This document shows positions 21,735 through 32,772 of a stretch of 64,000 nucleotides of DNA, piece by piece. Source of the stretch: Ascarosepion bandense (taxonomy: Eukaryota; Mollusca; Cephalopoda; Sepiida; Sepiidae); the NCBI GenBank assembly GCA_037127315.1, contig JBBBDQ010001689.1, positions 713,501 to 777,500 of the forward strand. The letters are read 5' to 3'. The position numbers were made by a program, and so were the translations under genes. Below the pieces are notes generated by a model. The model was not told the origin of the DNA. It ran no database searches and saw only the letters and a list, made by a program, of their open reading frames with translations. The first letter of the stretch is position 1. Each line of letters starts with the position of its first letter.

Positions 21735-21910
21735 ATTGCAATAGTTGTTACAATGGTTTATAAATTCATAGTATCACCACACAAACATTTTCGCGTTTCG
21801 AAGTTACCTTCAACTTCGTCACCCGATGAGAAGCACCTAAAGGTAGCTTCAAAACGCGAAAATTTGTGTGTAGTGACACTATGAATTTATAAACCATTGT
21901 AACAACTATT

Positions 21911-21915
<5 letters not shown>
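21735..21915. mobile_element. foldback element with ~76-bp arms
   Basis: Left arm 21735-21810 (ATTGCAATAGTTGTTACAAT at its start) is matched by the complement 21840-21915 (ending ATTGTAACAACTATTACAAT). The turn is only about 30 bp. It abuts (TA)n at 21916-21966. It contains no open frame. Confidence 0.9.

Positions 21916-21966
<51 letters not shown>
21916..21966. repeat. (TA)n microsatellite
   Basis: About 25 TA units directly at the end of the foldback. Confidence 0.97.
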
Positions 21967-21972
<6 letters not shown>

Positions 21973-22331
21973 ATGGATATGCGGAAATGTGAATCTTGCT
22001 ATCTGTTAGGGCAGATTAGGGTAACGATTGCTCTAAATTCTAAATCATAGAGAATGCCACAGAAATGCCATCTTTCTAAAAAACACATGGCAAAACCCAG
22101 ATAAGAAAAATGATTCGTTGAGGAACCCCTGTAATTGACAGGTAATCCTACTAAAATACCTTTAAACAAATTTTATTTCCATTTCCTCAGTAAATATGAT
22201 CTATCAATCGTATGTCAGGTTGCACAAAATGACACTATGTTATGTCAGATACACACAAAAAAAAAAACAAAAAAAAACAGGAGAATCGCCGAGAAAATGT
22301 CATAAAGGAAATCGCGAGTAAAAGACTAACT
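21967..22331. other. spacer, no recognised feature
   Basis: AT-rich, with an A-rich patch at 22256-22280. Confidence 0.45.
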
Positions 22332-22633
22332 ATCAATTGTGGTGCAGTGGATATCGGCTCGGAACGAGAAATCGGAGAGCCGAGTTCGAATTCATTGCAT
22401 TCACTTACACGCAAATATCCTTGGGAAAGGTATTAGCCCGTCTCTTCCTTCCAGTTATGGGTTAAATAACAGGACAGACTGGGTTCTATAGCCTTGGCTG
22501 GCAACCAGTCTACCGCAGAAAGCAATGGCAACCTACTGCGGGATAATCTTCTGCCCAGTCAGTCATGACTCGTTCGAGACATGATCGCCCAAGCGTTTTT
22601 CACGTATGGCACTTAACTGACTGATCAATTGTG
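22332..22633 (+). mobile_element. SINE, tRNA head, tail type A, with TSD
   Basis: ATCAATTGTG occurs at 22332-22341 and 22624-22633, flanking the element as a 10-bp target duplication. The tRNA-like head (A box TGGTGCAGTGG at 22340-22350, B box GAGTTCGAATTC at 22383-22394) lacks the 5S block. The shared body is followed by tail A (CAACCTACTGCGGGATAATC, then GACATGATCGCCCAAGCG, then CACTTAACTGACTG). Confidence 0.9.
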
Positions 22634-23072
22634 TGGCAAAAGAACCTACAGCTTTTAACTACAGAATTTGTCGAAATCATAAAAGTAAAAATATTTGGTT
22701 GCCACACATGAAATGACGTATTTTTGGATGGTTGTTGATCCTGTCATTTAACGAAGTAACCTCCTTTGGATATAAAAAAAAACTTATTTATGGCTCTTTA
22801 TTTTTTCCAGATATTTTTTTTCAATATTTTGTTATTCATAATCCCAATAAAAATGATTACAATGAAACAATGTCGAGTAATGTTACTGTATGGACACAAA
22901 TTGAGAAAAAGTGACATTTTTGCATCGAATCATTAGATGCGATGAGAAATGGATAGCTTTTGCCAACAGCAGAATTTGTGCATACGTGAATATTATGATC
23001 ATAATCGATACTGGAACACGGATCTCTGATTAACAATTACGAGCAATTATCCATTATGCACCACCCACGCAT
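22634..23072. other. spacer, no recognised feature
   Basis: No element ends or coding motifs are seen. Confidence 0.45.
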
Positions 23073-23216
23073 ACAGGCTTACAACACCTGATATAAGTAA
23101 ACGGTTACCCATCTAGGTAGTGAAGTGAGTGCAATGAATTCGGCTGGAATTCGAACTTGGCTCCCCGATTTCTCGTTCCGAGCCGATATCCAATGCACCA
23201 CAACACACATCCACAT
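23073..23216 (-). mobile_element. rearranged SINE fragment: tRNA block followed by 5S block
   Basis: On the minus strand the tRNA-like block (GTGTTGTGGTGCATTGGATA, complement near 23190-23210) comes first. After a short truncated body the 3' half of the 5S rRNA-like block appears (CTAGATGGGTAACC near 23108-23121, then CAGGTGTTGTAAGC at 23073-23090). The usual order in this family is 5S then tRNA, so this copy is a chimera or two nested fragments. Confidence 0.75.
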
Positions 23217-24018
23217 AAAGAGATATAGAATTCCTTAAAAAATGGTCGCTTGGTGAAGGCTTTTTTGAATGACCGAGCAGAAATTTAGAACGGGAAACGT
23301 TGGGGTTTCCGTGAGTTAAAAAGCTATCTCATTTCCTATTGTCATGGAAACAAATCGATTCTGGTCCATTGTACACAGCATTACAACCATTCAAACCCCC
23401 ATATAAAAGTAAATAAACTGTCATTTGTTATGTTCCCTTGTTTTGAGAAATAGTTTGTCACCTATTTGTGCACAAACAGACCCGAAGGGAATGTTTTTCT
23501 TCTTTCAGCGGAAACTTGGAGACAGATTGTCGGGAAGGAGACGATCGATATGCCTCGAGAAGCGAGCCACACTTTTCCCCATAAGAAACAGATATGTTGA
23601 CAAAAGAATGTTTTGTAGCATGCAAGGGCCACTAGCATAAGGTGTTAAGGGGGAGATTTTTACGCTTTTTTCTCGCATATTACATGGTCGGGTCATTTGC
23701 TGAGGGATCGTCGATAGTCACGTTCACAACACTCTCTGGTCTTTTCAATAGAAATAGAAGTTGTTAATCTCTTTTTTTTTCTGATTAGGATTGTGCTTCC
23801 TGTGTATTCGAAAGTCTTTTACATTCTCTTCCACTCCAAATATCCCTTTTCATCTGAGTGTCAGTTTTGCCTTACTTTGGGCGAAGAAATAAAAATAAAT
23901 AAAAGGATCTCGTATATATTTCACGGCTAATTTCGATTACTTAGGTTCTTTTATATCCGTCAGTTTTAATTCTACTGTTATGGACCGTATCAATTCAAAA
24001 CGTTGCTGATCATAGATT
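23217..24018. other. spacer, no recognised gene
   Basis: An 800-bp stretch with short open frames only. None has recognisable domains. Confidence 0.45.
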
Positions 24019-24023
24019 CGCAC

Positions 24024-24370
24024 TGTTATAATGCCCCCCTACGATGAATGAACTCTTCCTCTTTGTTATATATAATTATCTGCGTGACTTCCGGAGAGGA
24101 GATAACGAGAGCAGTTAGCAGCACTTAACAAAGGCAGTTAAACGCAGTTAATGGTAGTTGACGACGGTTACTAGCCAGGCAATGAGCAGCGTAATAATAC
24201 CTTCTCACTTACTTATTTCTAGTCACTTATTATTAAGACTTCACCTGAATATCTTTTTTCTTGTTATACTAATACACTGTTTTGGACCTACCTTCTTGTT
24301 CCTTGTCTTACTTCCGGCACAAACCGTTCACTACGACTTTGCGGCGAAGTTTCGCCACAACTACACAACA
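24024..24370 (+). mobile_element. LTR (family 1), probably Ty3/gypsy, with leader
   Basis: It starts TGTTATAATGCCCCC and ends CACAACTACACAACA, and aligns with 24920-25236 and 34905-35242. Shared blocks are TGAATGAACTCTTCCTC, CAGCGTAATAATACCTTC and TGTCTTACTTCCGGCACAAA. Immediately after the end comes AATTCGCGACGAAGACCCAC, which corresponds to the primer-binding-site position in the other copies (AATTGGCGACGAAGATCC). It is thus a 5' LTR plus leader stump. No gag-pol is present. Confidence 0.78.
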
Positions 24371-24538
24371 AATTCGCGACGAAGACCCACACCAATAATA
24401 TATGAAGTCTAAAAGTCATGGAGACAAAAATAGTCATAAGAACTGTCAAACAGAAAATAACAAAAAATGGTTTCTGAGTCGGTAGATTGCGCATTTTTCG
24501 GCTGAATAAATTAATGCTCTGGAAATAAATATTTAATA
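24371..24538. other. LTR leader remnant
   Basis: Sequence following the LTR up to the Helitron end. No coding motif. Confidence 0.4.
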
Positions 24539-24620
24539 CTAGCAGTATAGCCCGGCGTTGCTCGGGTGTAATGAAAGCTTTAAAACTAATCCATGGTTCT
24601 GAAGCTCAGACTCTTTGGCC
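24539..24620 (-). mobile_element. Helitron 3' terminus
   Basis: Minus-strand sequence ends in a hairpin (CCCGAGCAACGCCGGGC), a short spacer TATACTG, and CTAG (24539-24542), with T as the next host base. This is the canonical Helitron 3' end and is the same as in the complete copy at 62812-63322. Similarity to that copy fades beyond 24620, so the 5' limit is not defined. Confidence 0.82.
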
Positions 24621-24919
24621 GTTGGCACGAAAGACTAAAAAGCAATAGTTGTCTCCAGTTAAAGCGAAACCGTAGACTGAATGAAAAATGAACGGATGTA
24701 AGTCAAATTTTGATTTCCTGGTATCGATATCAAATAAGTTTTTTAACATTATTAACCTAAAGTCCTGTCGAAGAACGAAATGCGTCGGTTAGGATTTTCA
24801 GCAAGGTTTGATAAATGTACCAAAACAGAAAGAGAAGGTCGGTTTTTCTCTTAACACCGCTATTACCGTAATCTTGTGGTAAATACGAAATTAAAAGTAC
24901 CTCTTTTTCTCTTCACTGT
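24621..24919. other. possible Helitron interior or spacer
   Basis: No homology to the 511-bp Helitron is visible here and no gene is seen. Confidence 0.4.
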
Positions 24920-25260
24920 TGTTATGGTCCCCTCCTACGAAGAATGAACTCTTCCTCTGGCTACATATAAATTACCTACGTGACTCCCAGAGAGAAGTTA
25001 CGAGCAGTCAAGTACAACAGTTAACGGGAGCAGTTAACGACAGCTACTAGTCAGGCAGCGTAATAATACCTTCGGACTTATTTCTATATTCATTATTATT
25101 AACACTTCCTTTGGAATACCTTGTTTCTTCTTATACTAAGACACTGTTTTGAGTTTACCTTCTTGTTCCGTGTCTTACTTCCGGCACAAACCGGTCACTA
25201 CAACTTTGCGGCAAAGTTTCGCCACAACCCCACAAAAAATTGGCGACGAAGATCCACAAC
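24920..25260 (+). mobile_element. LTR (family 1), second copy with primer-site-like end
   Basis: The LTR runs from TGTTATGGTCCCC (24920) to about 25236 (CCACAACCCCACA). It is followed by AATTGGCGACGAAGATCC, a primer-binding-site-like leader. Internal blocks are those listed for 24024-24370. No coding region follows. Confidence 0.78.
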
Positions 25261-25680
25261 ATCCACAATTTCCTAGGCTATGAAGCTCGTAGTAATATTT
25301 AACTTCTATCTTTTCCACAGAGTTTTGTCATCCGTTTACACAAGCTAGTTATCTAATCATTGTTGTTATGTTTATTATCTCATTTCCAGTAGGTACTATG
25401 AGTGTCATATTTGCCAAGCTTTTCTTCTTTATGCATTACAAAGTTTTCTCAATCACTTTTGAATTATAATTATAAGTATCCTTTTTGCTTCAATTCTTCT
25501 TAAATTTTTAAAACATCTTTAATCACATGCTCTGTCCTTCCACTGTGGGGAAATTGTTCACAATTCACTGCTATATTATAAGATTAATATTACATAGCAC
25601 TGTAAAGCTCATTTTAATGTTTAGAAATATATTCCATTAGGCTTCCCAGTGAATCACTTGTTTCTGGACGATTATCTAAG
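25261..25680. other. spacer with a short mariner-related fragment
   Basis: TTCACTGCTATATTATAAGA (25563 onward) followed by ATATTACATAGCA resembles the mariner-associated block at 18020-18060. The remainder is unassigned. Confidence 0.5.
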
Positions 25681-25802
25681 TCAGTCCACTACCCAGAAAG
25701 CAATAGCAACCTACTGCGGGATAATCTTTTGCCCAGTCAGTCATGTCTCTTTCGAGACATGATCGCCCAAGCGTGATTCACGTATGGCACTTAACTGACT
25801 GA
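25681..25802 (+). mobile_element. SINE tail type A fragment
   Basis: Only the 3' part is present: AAGCAATAGCAACCTACTGC, GGGATAATCTTTTGCCCAG, GACATGATCGCCCAAGCG, ending CACTTAACTGACTG. Confidence 0.88.
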
Positions 25803-26336
25803 TATCTCTTTAGATCGAAAAATATCGTACATCCTCACCGATTTATTGTTATCTGTGAATTGCCTTGATCTATCGGAACAAATATAGGGAACATTTCCTT
25901 TCACCTTTTGTGCAGTTTTGAATTCAGAGATTTCTACTTCTCGGACTGGTTGCCATTATGTGATATAAGCCAAAGATGAGCGGCGACGAAAGTAAAGCCT
26001 TTGTTCAAAAAGGTTTTCCTTGGATTTGAAATAGGTTCGCCAATTTTCGTTGATAACGGTTCTGCGATCGGAAGATATCTATTATCATATCCCTCGTCTC
26101 ATAAACTTGACTATTTGTTGATACAACTGTAGTGGGTATTTTAGGGCATATTTCGCGATTTCAAAACCTGATATGAGAACAAATAGATAGTGAAGAATAG
26201 CAAACGACTTGTACAAAGTTACTTATTTGCACGTTACGACTGAACATGAATAGAGCCAAAAGTCCGTTCAGTAATCTTTGGAGAATAAAGCAAATATACA
26301 ACAGATACGCTAAAAAGAATAGGATACGCTTTCACG
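25803..26336. other. spacer, no recognised gene
   Basis: Unique-looking DNA up to the large minisatellite. Confidence 0.45.
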
Positions 26337-29300
26337 GCACCATTATTACGCCTAGAAGTACCCTTTGACAGCACTATCACTGCGCTCAAAAGTACACATT
26401 TACTGCGCCATCATTACGTCAGAAACTACACTTTGACGGCACTATCATTACGCCTAGAAGTACACTTTGACAGCACTATTATTGCGCTCAAAAGTACACA
26501 TTTACTGCGCCATCATTACGTCCGAAACTACACTTTGACGGCACTATCATTACGCCTAGAAGTACACTTTGACAGCACTATCATTGCGCTCAAAAGTACA
26601 CATTTACTGCGCCATCATTACGTCCGAAACTACACTTTGACGGCACTAACTTTACGTCTAGAAGTACACTTTGCCAGCACTATCATTGCGCTCAAAAGTA
26701 CACATTTACTGCGCCATCATTACGTCCGAAACTACACTTTGACGGCACTATCATTACGCCTAGAAGTACACTTTGACAGCACTATCATTGCGCTCAAAAG
26801 TACACATTTACTGCGCCATCATTACGTCCGAAACTACACTTTGACGGCACTATCATTACGCCTAGAAGTACACCCTTTGACAGCACTATCACTGCGCTCA
26901 AAAGTACACATTTACTGCGCCATCATTACGTCCGAAACTACACTTTGACGGCACTATCATTACGCCTAGAAGTACCCTTTGACAGCACTATCACTGCGCT
27001 CAAAAGTACACATTTACTGCGCCATCATTACGTCCGAAACTACACTTTGACGGCACTATCATTACGCCTAGAAGTACACTTTGACAGCACTATTATTGCG
27101 CTCAAAAGTACACATTTACTGCGCCATCATTACGTCCGAAACTACACTTTGACGGCACTATCATTACGCCTAGAAGTACACTTTGACAGCACTATCATTG
27201 CGCTCAAAAGTACACATTTACTGCGCCATCATTACGTCCGAAACTACACTTTGACGGCACTATCTTTACGCCTAGAAGTACACTTTGCCAGCACTATCAT
27301 TGCGCTCAAAAGTACACATTTACTGCGCCATCATTACGTCCGAAACTACACTTTGACGGCACTATCATTACGCCTAGAAGTACACTTTGACAGCACTATC
27401 ATTGCGCTCAAAAGTACACATTTACTGCGCCATCATTACGTCCGAAACTACACTTTGACGGCACTATCATTACGCCTAGAAGTACACTTTGACAGCACTA
27501 TCACTGCGCTCAAAAGTACACATTTACTGCGCCATCATTACGTCCGAAACTACACTTTGACGGCACTATCATTACGCCTAGAAGTACACTTTGACAGCAC
27601 TATCACTGCGCTCAAAAGTACACATTTACTGCGCCATCATTACGTCCGAAACTACACTTTGACGGCACTATCATTACGCCTAGAAGTACACTTTGACAGC
27701 ACTATTATTGCGCTCAAAAGTACACATTTACTGCGCCATCATTACGTCCGAAACTACACTTTGACGGCACTATCATTACGCCTAGAAGTACACTTTGACA
27801 GCACTATCACTGCGCTCAAAAGTACACATTTACTGCGCCATCATTACGTCCGAAACTACACTTTGACGGCACTATCATTACGCCTAGAAGTACACTTTGA
27901 CAGCACTATCATTGCGCTCAAAAGTACACATTTACTGCGCCATCATTACGTCCGAAACTACACTTTGACGGCACTATCATTACGCCTAGAAGTACACTTT
28001 GCCAGCACTATTATTGCGCTCAAAAGTACACATTTACTGCGCCATCATTACGTCCGAAACTACACTTTGATTGCACTATCATTACGCCTAGAATTACACT
28101 TTGACGGCATTATCATTGCGCCCAGAAGTATACTATAACGGCGTCAGATTTACGCCCAAAAGTACACATTGACTGTACCATTATTACGCCTAGAAATAAA
28201 AACTTTGACGGCACTATCATTACGTCTAGAAGTACATTTTGGCGCCACCATTATTACGCCCAAAAGTACAGTTTAACAGTACCATCATTAGCCCCAAAAT
28301 TACTCATTGACGGCGCTATCATTACGCCCAAAAGTACACTTTGACGGCACTATCTTTACGCCTAGAAGTACACTTTGCCAGCACTATCATTGCGCTAAAA
28401 AGTACACATTTACTGCGCCATCATTACGTCCGAAACTACACTTTGACGGCACTATCATTACGCCTAGAAGTACACTTTGACAGCACTATCATTGCGCTCA
28501 AAAGTACACATTTACTGCGCCATCATTACGTCCGAAACTACACTTTGACGGCACTATCATTACGCCTAGAAGTACACTTTGACAGCACTATCACTGCGCT
28601 CAAAAGTACACATTTACTGCGCCATCATTACGTCCGAAACTACACTTTGACGGCACTATCATTACGCCTAGAAGTACACTTTGACAGCACTATCACTGCG
28701 CTCAAAAGTACACATTTACTGCGCCATCATTACGTCCGAAACTACACTTTGACGGCACTATCATTACGCCTAGAAGTACACTTTGACAGCACTATTATTG
28801 CGCTCAAAAGTACACATTTACTGCGCCATCATTACGTCCGAAACTACACTTTGATTGCACTATCATTACGCCTAGAATTACACTTTGACGGCATTATCAT
28901 TGCGCCCAGAAGTATACTATAACGGCGTCAGATTTACGCCCAAAAGTACACATTGACTGTACCATTATTACGCCTAGAAATAAAAACTTTGACGGCACTA
29001 TCATTACGTCTAGAAGTACATTTTGGCGCCACCATTATTACGCCCAAAAGTACAGTTTAACAGTACCATCATTAGCCCCAAAAGTACTCATTGACGGCGC
29101 TATCATTACGCCCAAAAGTACACTTTGACGGCACCATCATAACGCCAAGGAGTACACTTTGACTTCCTCATTATTACACCTAGAAATAAACTTTGACGGC
29201 ACTATCATTACGCCTAGAAGTACACTTTGGCGGCACCATAATTACGCTTAACAGTACACGATGACAACGCCATATTTATACCTAACAGTACTCTATGACC

Positions 29301-29543
29301 ATGCAATCATTAAGCTTAGCAGTACATTATGACGGCGCTAACATTAGGCTTAACAGTACATTATGACGGCGCTATTATTAGGCCCAAAAGTACACTATGG
29401 CCGCGGCACAATTGAGCCTAGGAATACAGTGTGATGGCGCCAACATTAAGCCTGACAGCATATGTTGATTGCACCTTCATTACGCCTAAGAGTATACTAT
29501 AATGGTGCTATCGTTAGGCCTAGCAGTATGTTAAAACGGCGGC
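26337..29543. repeat. 34-bp minisatellite with 102-bp higher-order unit
   Basis: The basic monomer is about 34 bp (TTTGACGGCACTATCATTAC then GCCTAGAAGTACAC). Three diverged monomers form a 102-bp unit that repeats about 16 times at 26410-28070 and five more times at 28340-28850. Because 102 is a multiple of three and contains no stop, a 34-residue peptide repeat stays open over long stretches; I regard this as a consequence of periodicity. The edges (28070-28330, 28855-29540) are degenerate single monomers. The block at 28071 onward is repeated 784 bp later at 28855, showing a large-scale duplication inside the array. Confidence 0.96.
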
Positions 29544-29970
29544 TTGCGGTATATCAATGCTTACGGCATGTCACGTTGAATACACCGGTTCTCGTTCGAT
29601 CACCGAAGTTGAGCAACGTACTTAGAAGGGTGGCCGCTTGGGAAGTCCAGGCGTTGTAAGCGTTCAGTGACGGAAGTGCATTGTGGTGCAGTGGATATCG
29701 GCTTGGAAAGAGAAATCGGTGAGCCGAGTTCGAATTCCAGTTGAGTACTCTGCATTCACTTAAGCACTGGTACCCTTTGGAAAGGTATTAATCCGTCACT
29801 TCCCTCCAGTTATGGGTTAAATAACGGGATGTGGCCTGGAGGCAACCCATCCAGTGTTGGTGTCACAATAAAAACACCCTTGGTAGCCCTGGCGAAGCAT
29901 CAAGTATTCAGCTATTTGACAAAATTATGAATTTCGCTATAAACTGCGCTGGGGTTCCAAATGCATAGCT
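29544..29970 (+). mobile_element. SINE (5S + tRNA head, tail type C) inserted in the minisatellite
   Basis: The 5S-like block (CACGTTGAATACACCGGTTC, 29573 onward; TCACCGAAGTTGAGCAACG) is followed by the tRNA-like block (TGGTGCAGTGGATATCGGC, about 29683) and the body. Tail C follows (GGCAACCCATCCAGTGTTGG; CTTGGTAGCCCTGGCGAAGC). AAAACGGCGGC (29533-29543) and AAGACGGCGGC (29971-29981) flank it as a target duplication with one mismatch, and minisatellite monomers resume after it. Confidence 0.9.
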
Positions 29971-30078
29971 AAGACGGCGGCAACATTAGGCCTAACAGTA
30001 CATATCATGTGTCATAACGACGCCATCATTTCGCTTAAGATTACACTATGACGACGCCTAACAGTACATCATGACGAT
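29971..30078. repeat. continuation of the 34-bp minisatellite beyond the SINE
   Basis: Degenerate monomers (ATTAGGCCTAACAGTACA; GACGCCATCATTTCGCTTAA) continue for about 100 bp. Confidence 0.85.
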
Positions 30079-30714
30079 ACTGTCATTATTCTCTTTCCTC
30101 AATAGTATTTTTTCACATTCTCTAACACTCAGTAACCCCTTGTATCCTAGTTGCCTTATTGGTGTGAAATGATTAAAAAAAGATATTTTCCACCAACAAA
30201 TTTGGATACTGCGTGCAGTCGGAATTCGGAAGAATGTTTCTAATTTAAAAGAAGATAACGTCTTTATTAATGCGGATATATGCCACTGTGAATTCCACAA
30301 AGTAGATGCAAGATTTTCTATTAGAGAAGTATTCCCTTTTCCTGATTTCTTTACACCCCTCACCAAAAGTTATTTGAGAAAAGTTCTTTTTATTATCTAT
30401 TTGTATAACGATTACGAGGTTAAGGCATTCATTAACTATTCTTCAAACCTATTTATGTTTAATGGGAAGAGACGAAAATAGGAACCAGGCTGGAAATAAA
30501 AACAAAGTTAAATAAATTCATTGATTACGCCTCCTCCGCACAGCTTCTACCCAAATCTTTTTGGGCACTTGTCTAGCACTTTTTGATGGGTCTATGCAGA
30601 CTGGGACTACACGTTCTAAATCAGTGTTGTCTCCATGAAAACCGCTGGAATTCATCCATAATATTCTGAAGGGAAAGAGAAAGAAATAACAAAATCAGAG
30701 GAATTAAGGAATGC
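30079..30714. other. spacer, unassigned
   Basis: A 102-residue frame on the minus strand at 30058-30366 has no motif that I recognise. No repeat family is identified. Confidence 0.4.
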
Positions 30715-30728
30715 AAGCACACACACAC

Positions 30729-30774
<46 letters not shown>

Positions 30775-30799
30775 GTGTGTGTATGTTGTGTTTGTAAAA

Positions 30800-30835
<36 letters not shown>

Positions 30836-30860
30836 CATGTGTGTATGTGTGTTTGTAAAA

Positions 30861-30892
<32 letters not shown>

Positions 30893-30975
30893 CATGTGTG
30901 TGTATGTGTGTTTGTAAAATGTGTGTGTGTATATATATATATATATATACATGTGTGTGTATGTGTGTTTGTAAA

Positions 30976-31011
<36 letters not shown>

Positions 31012-31149
31012 GTGTGTGTATGTGTGTTTGTAAAATGTGTGTGTGTATATATATATATATATATACATGTGTGTGTATGTGTGTTTGTAAAATGTGTGTG
31101 TGTATATATATATATATATATACATGTGTGTGTATGTGTGTTTGTAAAA

Positions 31150-31192
<43 letters not shown>

Positions 31193-31216
31193 GTGTGTGT
31201 ATGTGTGTTTGTAAAA

Positions 31217-31248
<32 letters not shown>

Positions 31249-31275
31249 CATGTGTGTGTATGTGTGTTTGTAAAA

Positions 31276-31310
<35 letters not shown>

Positions 31311-31312
31311 GC
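30715..31312. repeat. TG/TA minisatellite, ten units of ~55-70 bp
   Basis: Each unit is (TA)n, CATGTGTGTGTATGTGTG, TTTGTAAAATGTGTGTGTG, then (TA)n again. The invariant TTTGTAAAATGTG segment appears nine times (first near 30789, last near 31268), with variable TA length. Open frames on both strands are artefacts of the repeat. Confidence 0.95.
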
Positions 31313-31370
31313 CATTTGTTATATATATTGTATTATTAGTATATTATATATGCGTGGTACTTTTTTGAAT

Positions 31371-31673
31371 GTCCGTTGTGGTGCATTGGATATCGGCTCG
31401 GAACGAGAAATCGGGGAGCCGAGTTCGAATTCCAGCCGAATTCACTGCATTCACTTGCGCGTAAATACCCTTGGGAAAGGCATTAATCCGTCTATTCCTT
31501 CCAGTTATGGGTTAAATAACAGGACAGATTGGGTTCTATATTTATGGCTGACAAGCAGTTTACGGCAGAAAGCAATGGCAACTTACTGCGGGATAATCTT
31601 CTGCCCAGTCAGTCATGTCTCTTTCGAGACATGATCGCCCAAGCGTGTACCACGTATGGCACTTAACTGACTG
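31371..31673 (+). mobile_element. SINE, tRNA head, tail type A
   Basis: The head starts GTCCGTTGTGGTGCATTGG without a 5S block. The B box GAGTTCGAATTCCAG is at about 31422. The shared body follows, then tail A ending CACTTAACTGACTG at 31673. Confidence 0.9.
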
Positions 31674-32145
31674 ACTTATTTGAAAGCGCTCAATATCAGT
31701 GATGGAGCTGACATATTCATATAGATAGGTGTGAGTTTGTGACCCTGGGTTACCATGCTCTTGCGATCCTCAGACAAACTGATTAATTTTTTTTAAAATT
31801 GGCTATATGTAGGACTGCGTATATTGGTGTATGTTTGTGTAAGTGGGAGGAAAATTGGGAGGAAAATTTGTCGTCGTGACAAACGCAGACATAGATACAC
31901 ACCTGTACACTCATTGACGTACGCAGAGACACACACACACGCGCGTCCGCACACTGGGGTTTACGCAAACATAAGTACATGCGAACCGTATGGGGGTTTG
32001 GCATATATATGTATATGTGTGTCTTTGCGTACATACAGAAGCATTTGATTGGTGGGCGGACGCGTGTGTGCGTGTGTCTTTGCGTACGTCAATAGGTGTA
32101 GGTTTGCTTATATTTTAAAGTAATAATTAAAAATAATTATATCTC
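31674..32145. other. spacer rich in CA/GT dinucleotides
   Basis: ACACACGCGCGTCC and GTGTGTCTTTGCGTACG-like patches occur at 31880-32100. No gene is seen. Confidence 0.5.
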
Positions 32146-32267
32146 ATCTCATCAGTGTGGTTAGACCCACTTGCTTCTGGCTGGGATCGAAACCCGACTA
32201 ATTTAGTGTCAGTCGGATTCGCTACCCGCTAAGTGCTTAAGTGCCAATGCTGCTGACTAGACGGAGA

Positions 32268-32272
<5 letters not shown>
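32146..32272 (-). mobile_element. tRNA-like plus hammerhead element, truncated in stem II
   Basis: On the minus strand the element starts CATCTCCGTCTAGTCAGCAG, then TTGGCACTTAAGCACTTAGC. It has a tRNA-like block with B box GTTTCGATCCCAGCC (complement of 32183-32197) and then AAGTGGGTCTAACCACACTGATGAG-type sequence split here for length: the core CTGATGA is the complement of 32149-32155. The rest of the hammerhead is missing. The same linker (AAGTGGATGTCTAATACAC) precedes the ribozyme at 38548. Confidence 0.75.

Positions 32273-32345
<73 letters not shown>
32273..32345. repeat. (TA)n microsatellite
   Basis: About 36 TA units lie between the tRNA-like element and the Penelope-like element. Confidence 0.97.
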
Positions 32346-32348
<3 letters not shown>

Positions 32349-32371
32349 AGAAAACTTTCAAAATTCAAAGG

Positions 32372-32435
32372 TGTCGGATGTACATTTCGACATAGGATCT
32401 CTAATTGAGATTCTACGACACGTCAGCGACATTAT
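32372..32435 (-). ncRNA. hammerhead-like fold in left Penelope repeat (degenerate)
   Basis: Minus-strand order: GCTGACGTG, a hairpin with TAGAATCTC and GAGATCCTA arms, TGTCGAAATGTACATCCGAC. The hairpin followed by CGAAA resembles stem II and the GAAA of hammerheads that are described in Penelope-like elements. The CTGATGA box is not intact. Confidence 0.4.
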
Positions 32436-32772
32436 TTTTTCCAAATTGCGAAGGCCCTAGGATAGAGTGTAGAGGGGTTTTAGGTTAACAACGGTCACAA
32501 AGTAGAAAAGGACAGAGCTGGTAGTAGCGGGGTTACAGGGTGTTGAAACGGTATATTTAGGAAGGGGAGGAATAGGAGTTCATATTTTATAAAGATAGAC
32601 AATTAAATGAGTTAAAATACTTTTTAAAGTTAAGATTTTGGGCTGTTTGGAGAGGTGTATTTAGGCGAGAAGGAATGGGTTTCAATATAAGATTTAAAAA
32701 ATTTTTATTTAATTTTATTTTATTAAACCTTTTAAGTAGAAGCGATCTAAATAGGTCCAGACCTATAACGGT

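Noticed and set aside
22990..23070. tRNA-like block on the minus strand (TGGTGCATAATGG with GAGATCC)
   Set aside because: The B box is too degenerate and no associated element body is visible.
26433..28138. Long open frames (171 and 397 codons) as a repeat-protein gene
   Set aside because: The frames follow from a 102-bp period without stops; the 34-residue unit is encoded by three related 34-bp DNA monomers in three frames, so selection on protein is not evident, and no start context or splice signal is seen.
30058..30366. 102-codon minus-strand frame as a host gene
   Set aside because: No recognisable domain, ordinary length for AT-rich spacer and no supporting splice or start context.
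30715..31312. CRISPR-like array of repeats and spacers
   Set aside because: The repeats alternate with simple dinucleotide tracts, not unique spacers, and the genome is clearly eukaryotic.
30652..31368. Several 100-200-codon frames rich in Tyr, Ile, His and Cys
   Set aside because: They are translations of TA/TG repeats on both strands.
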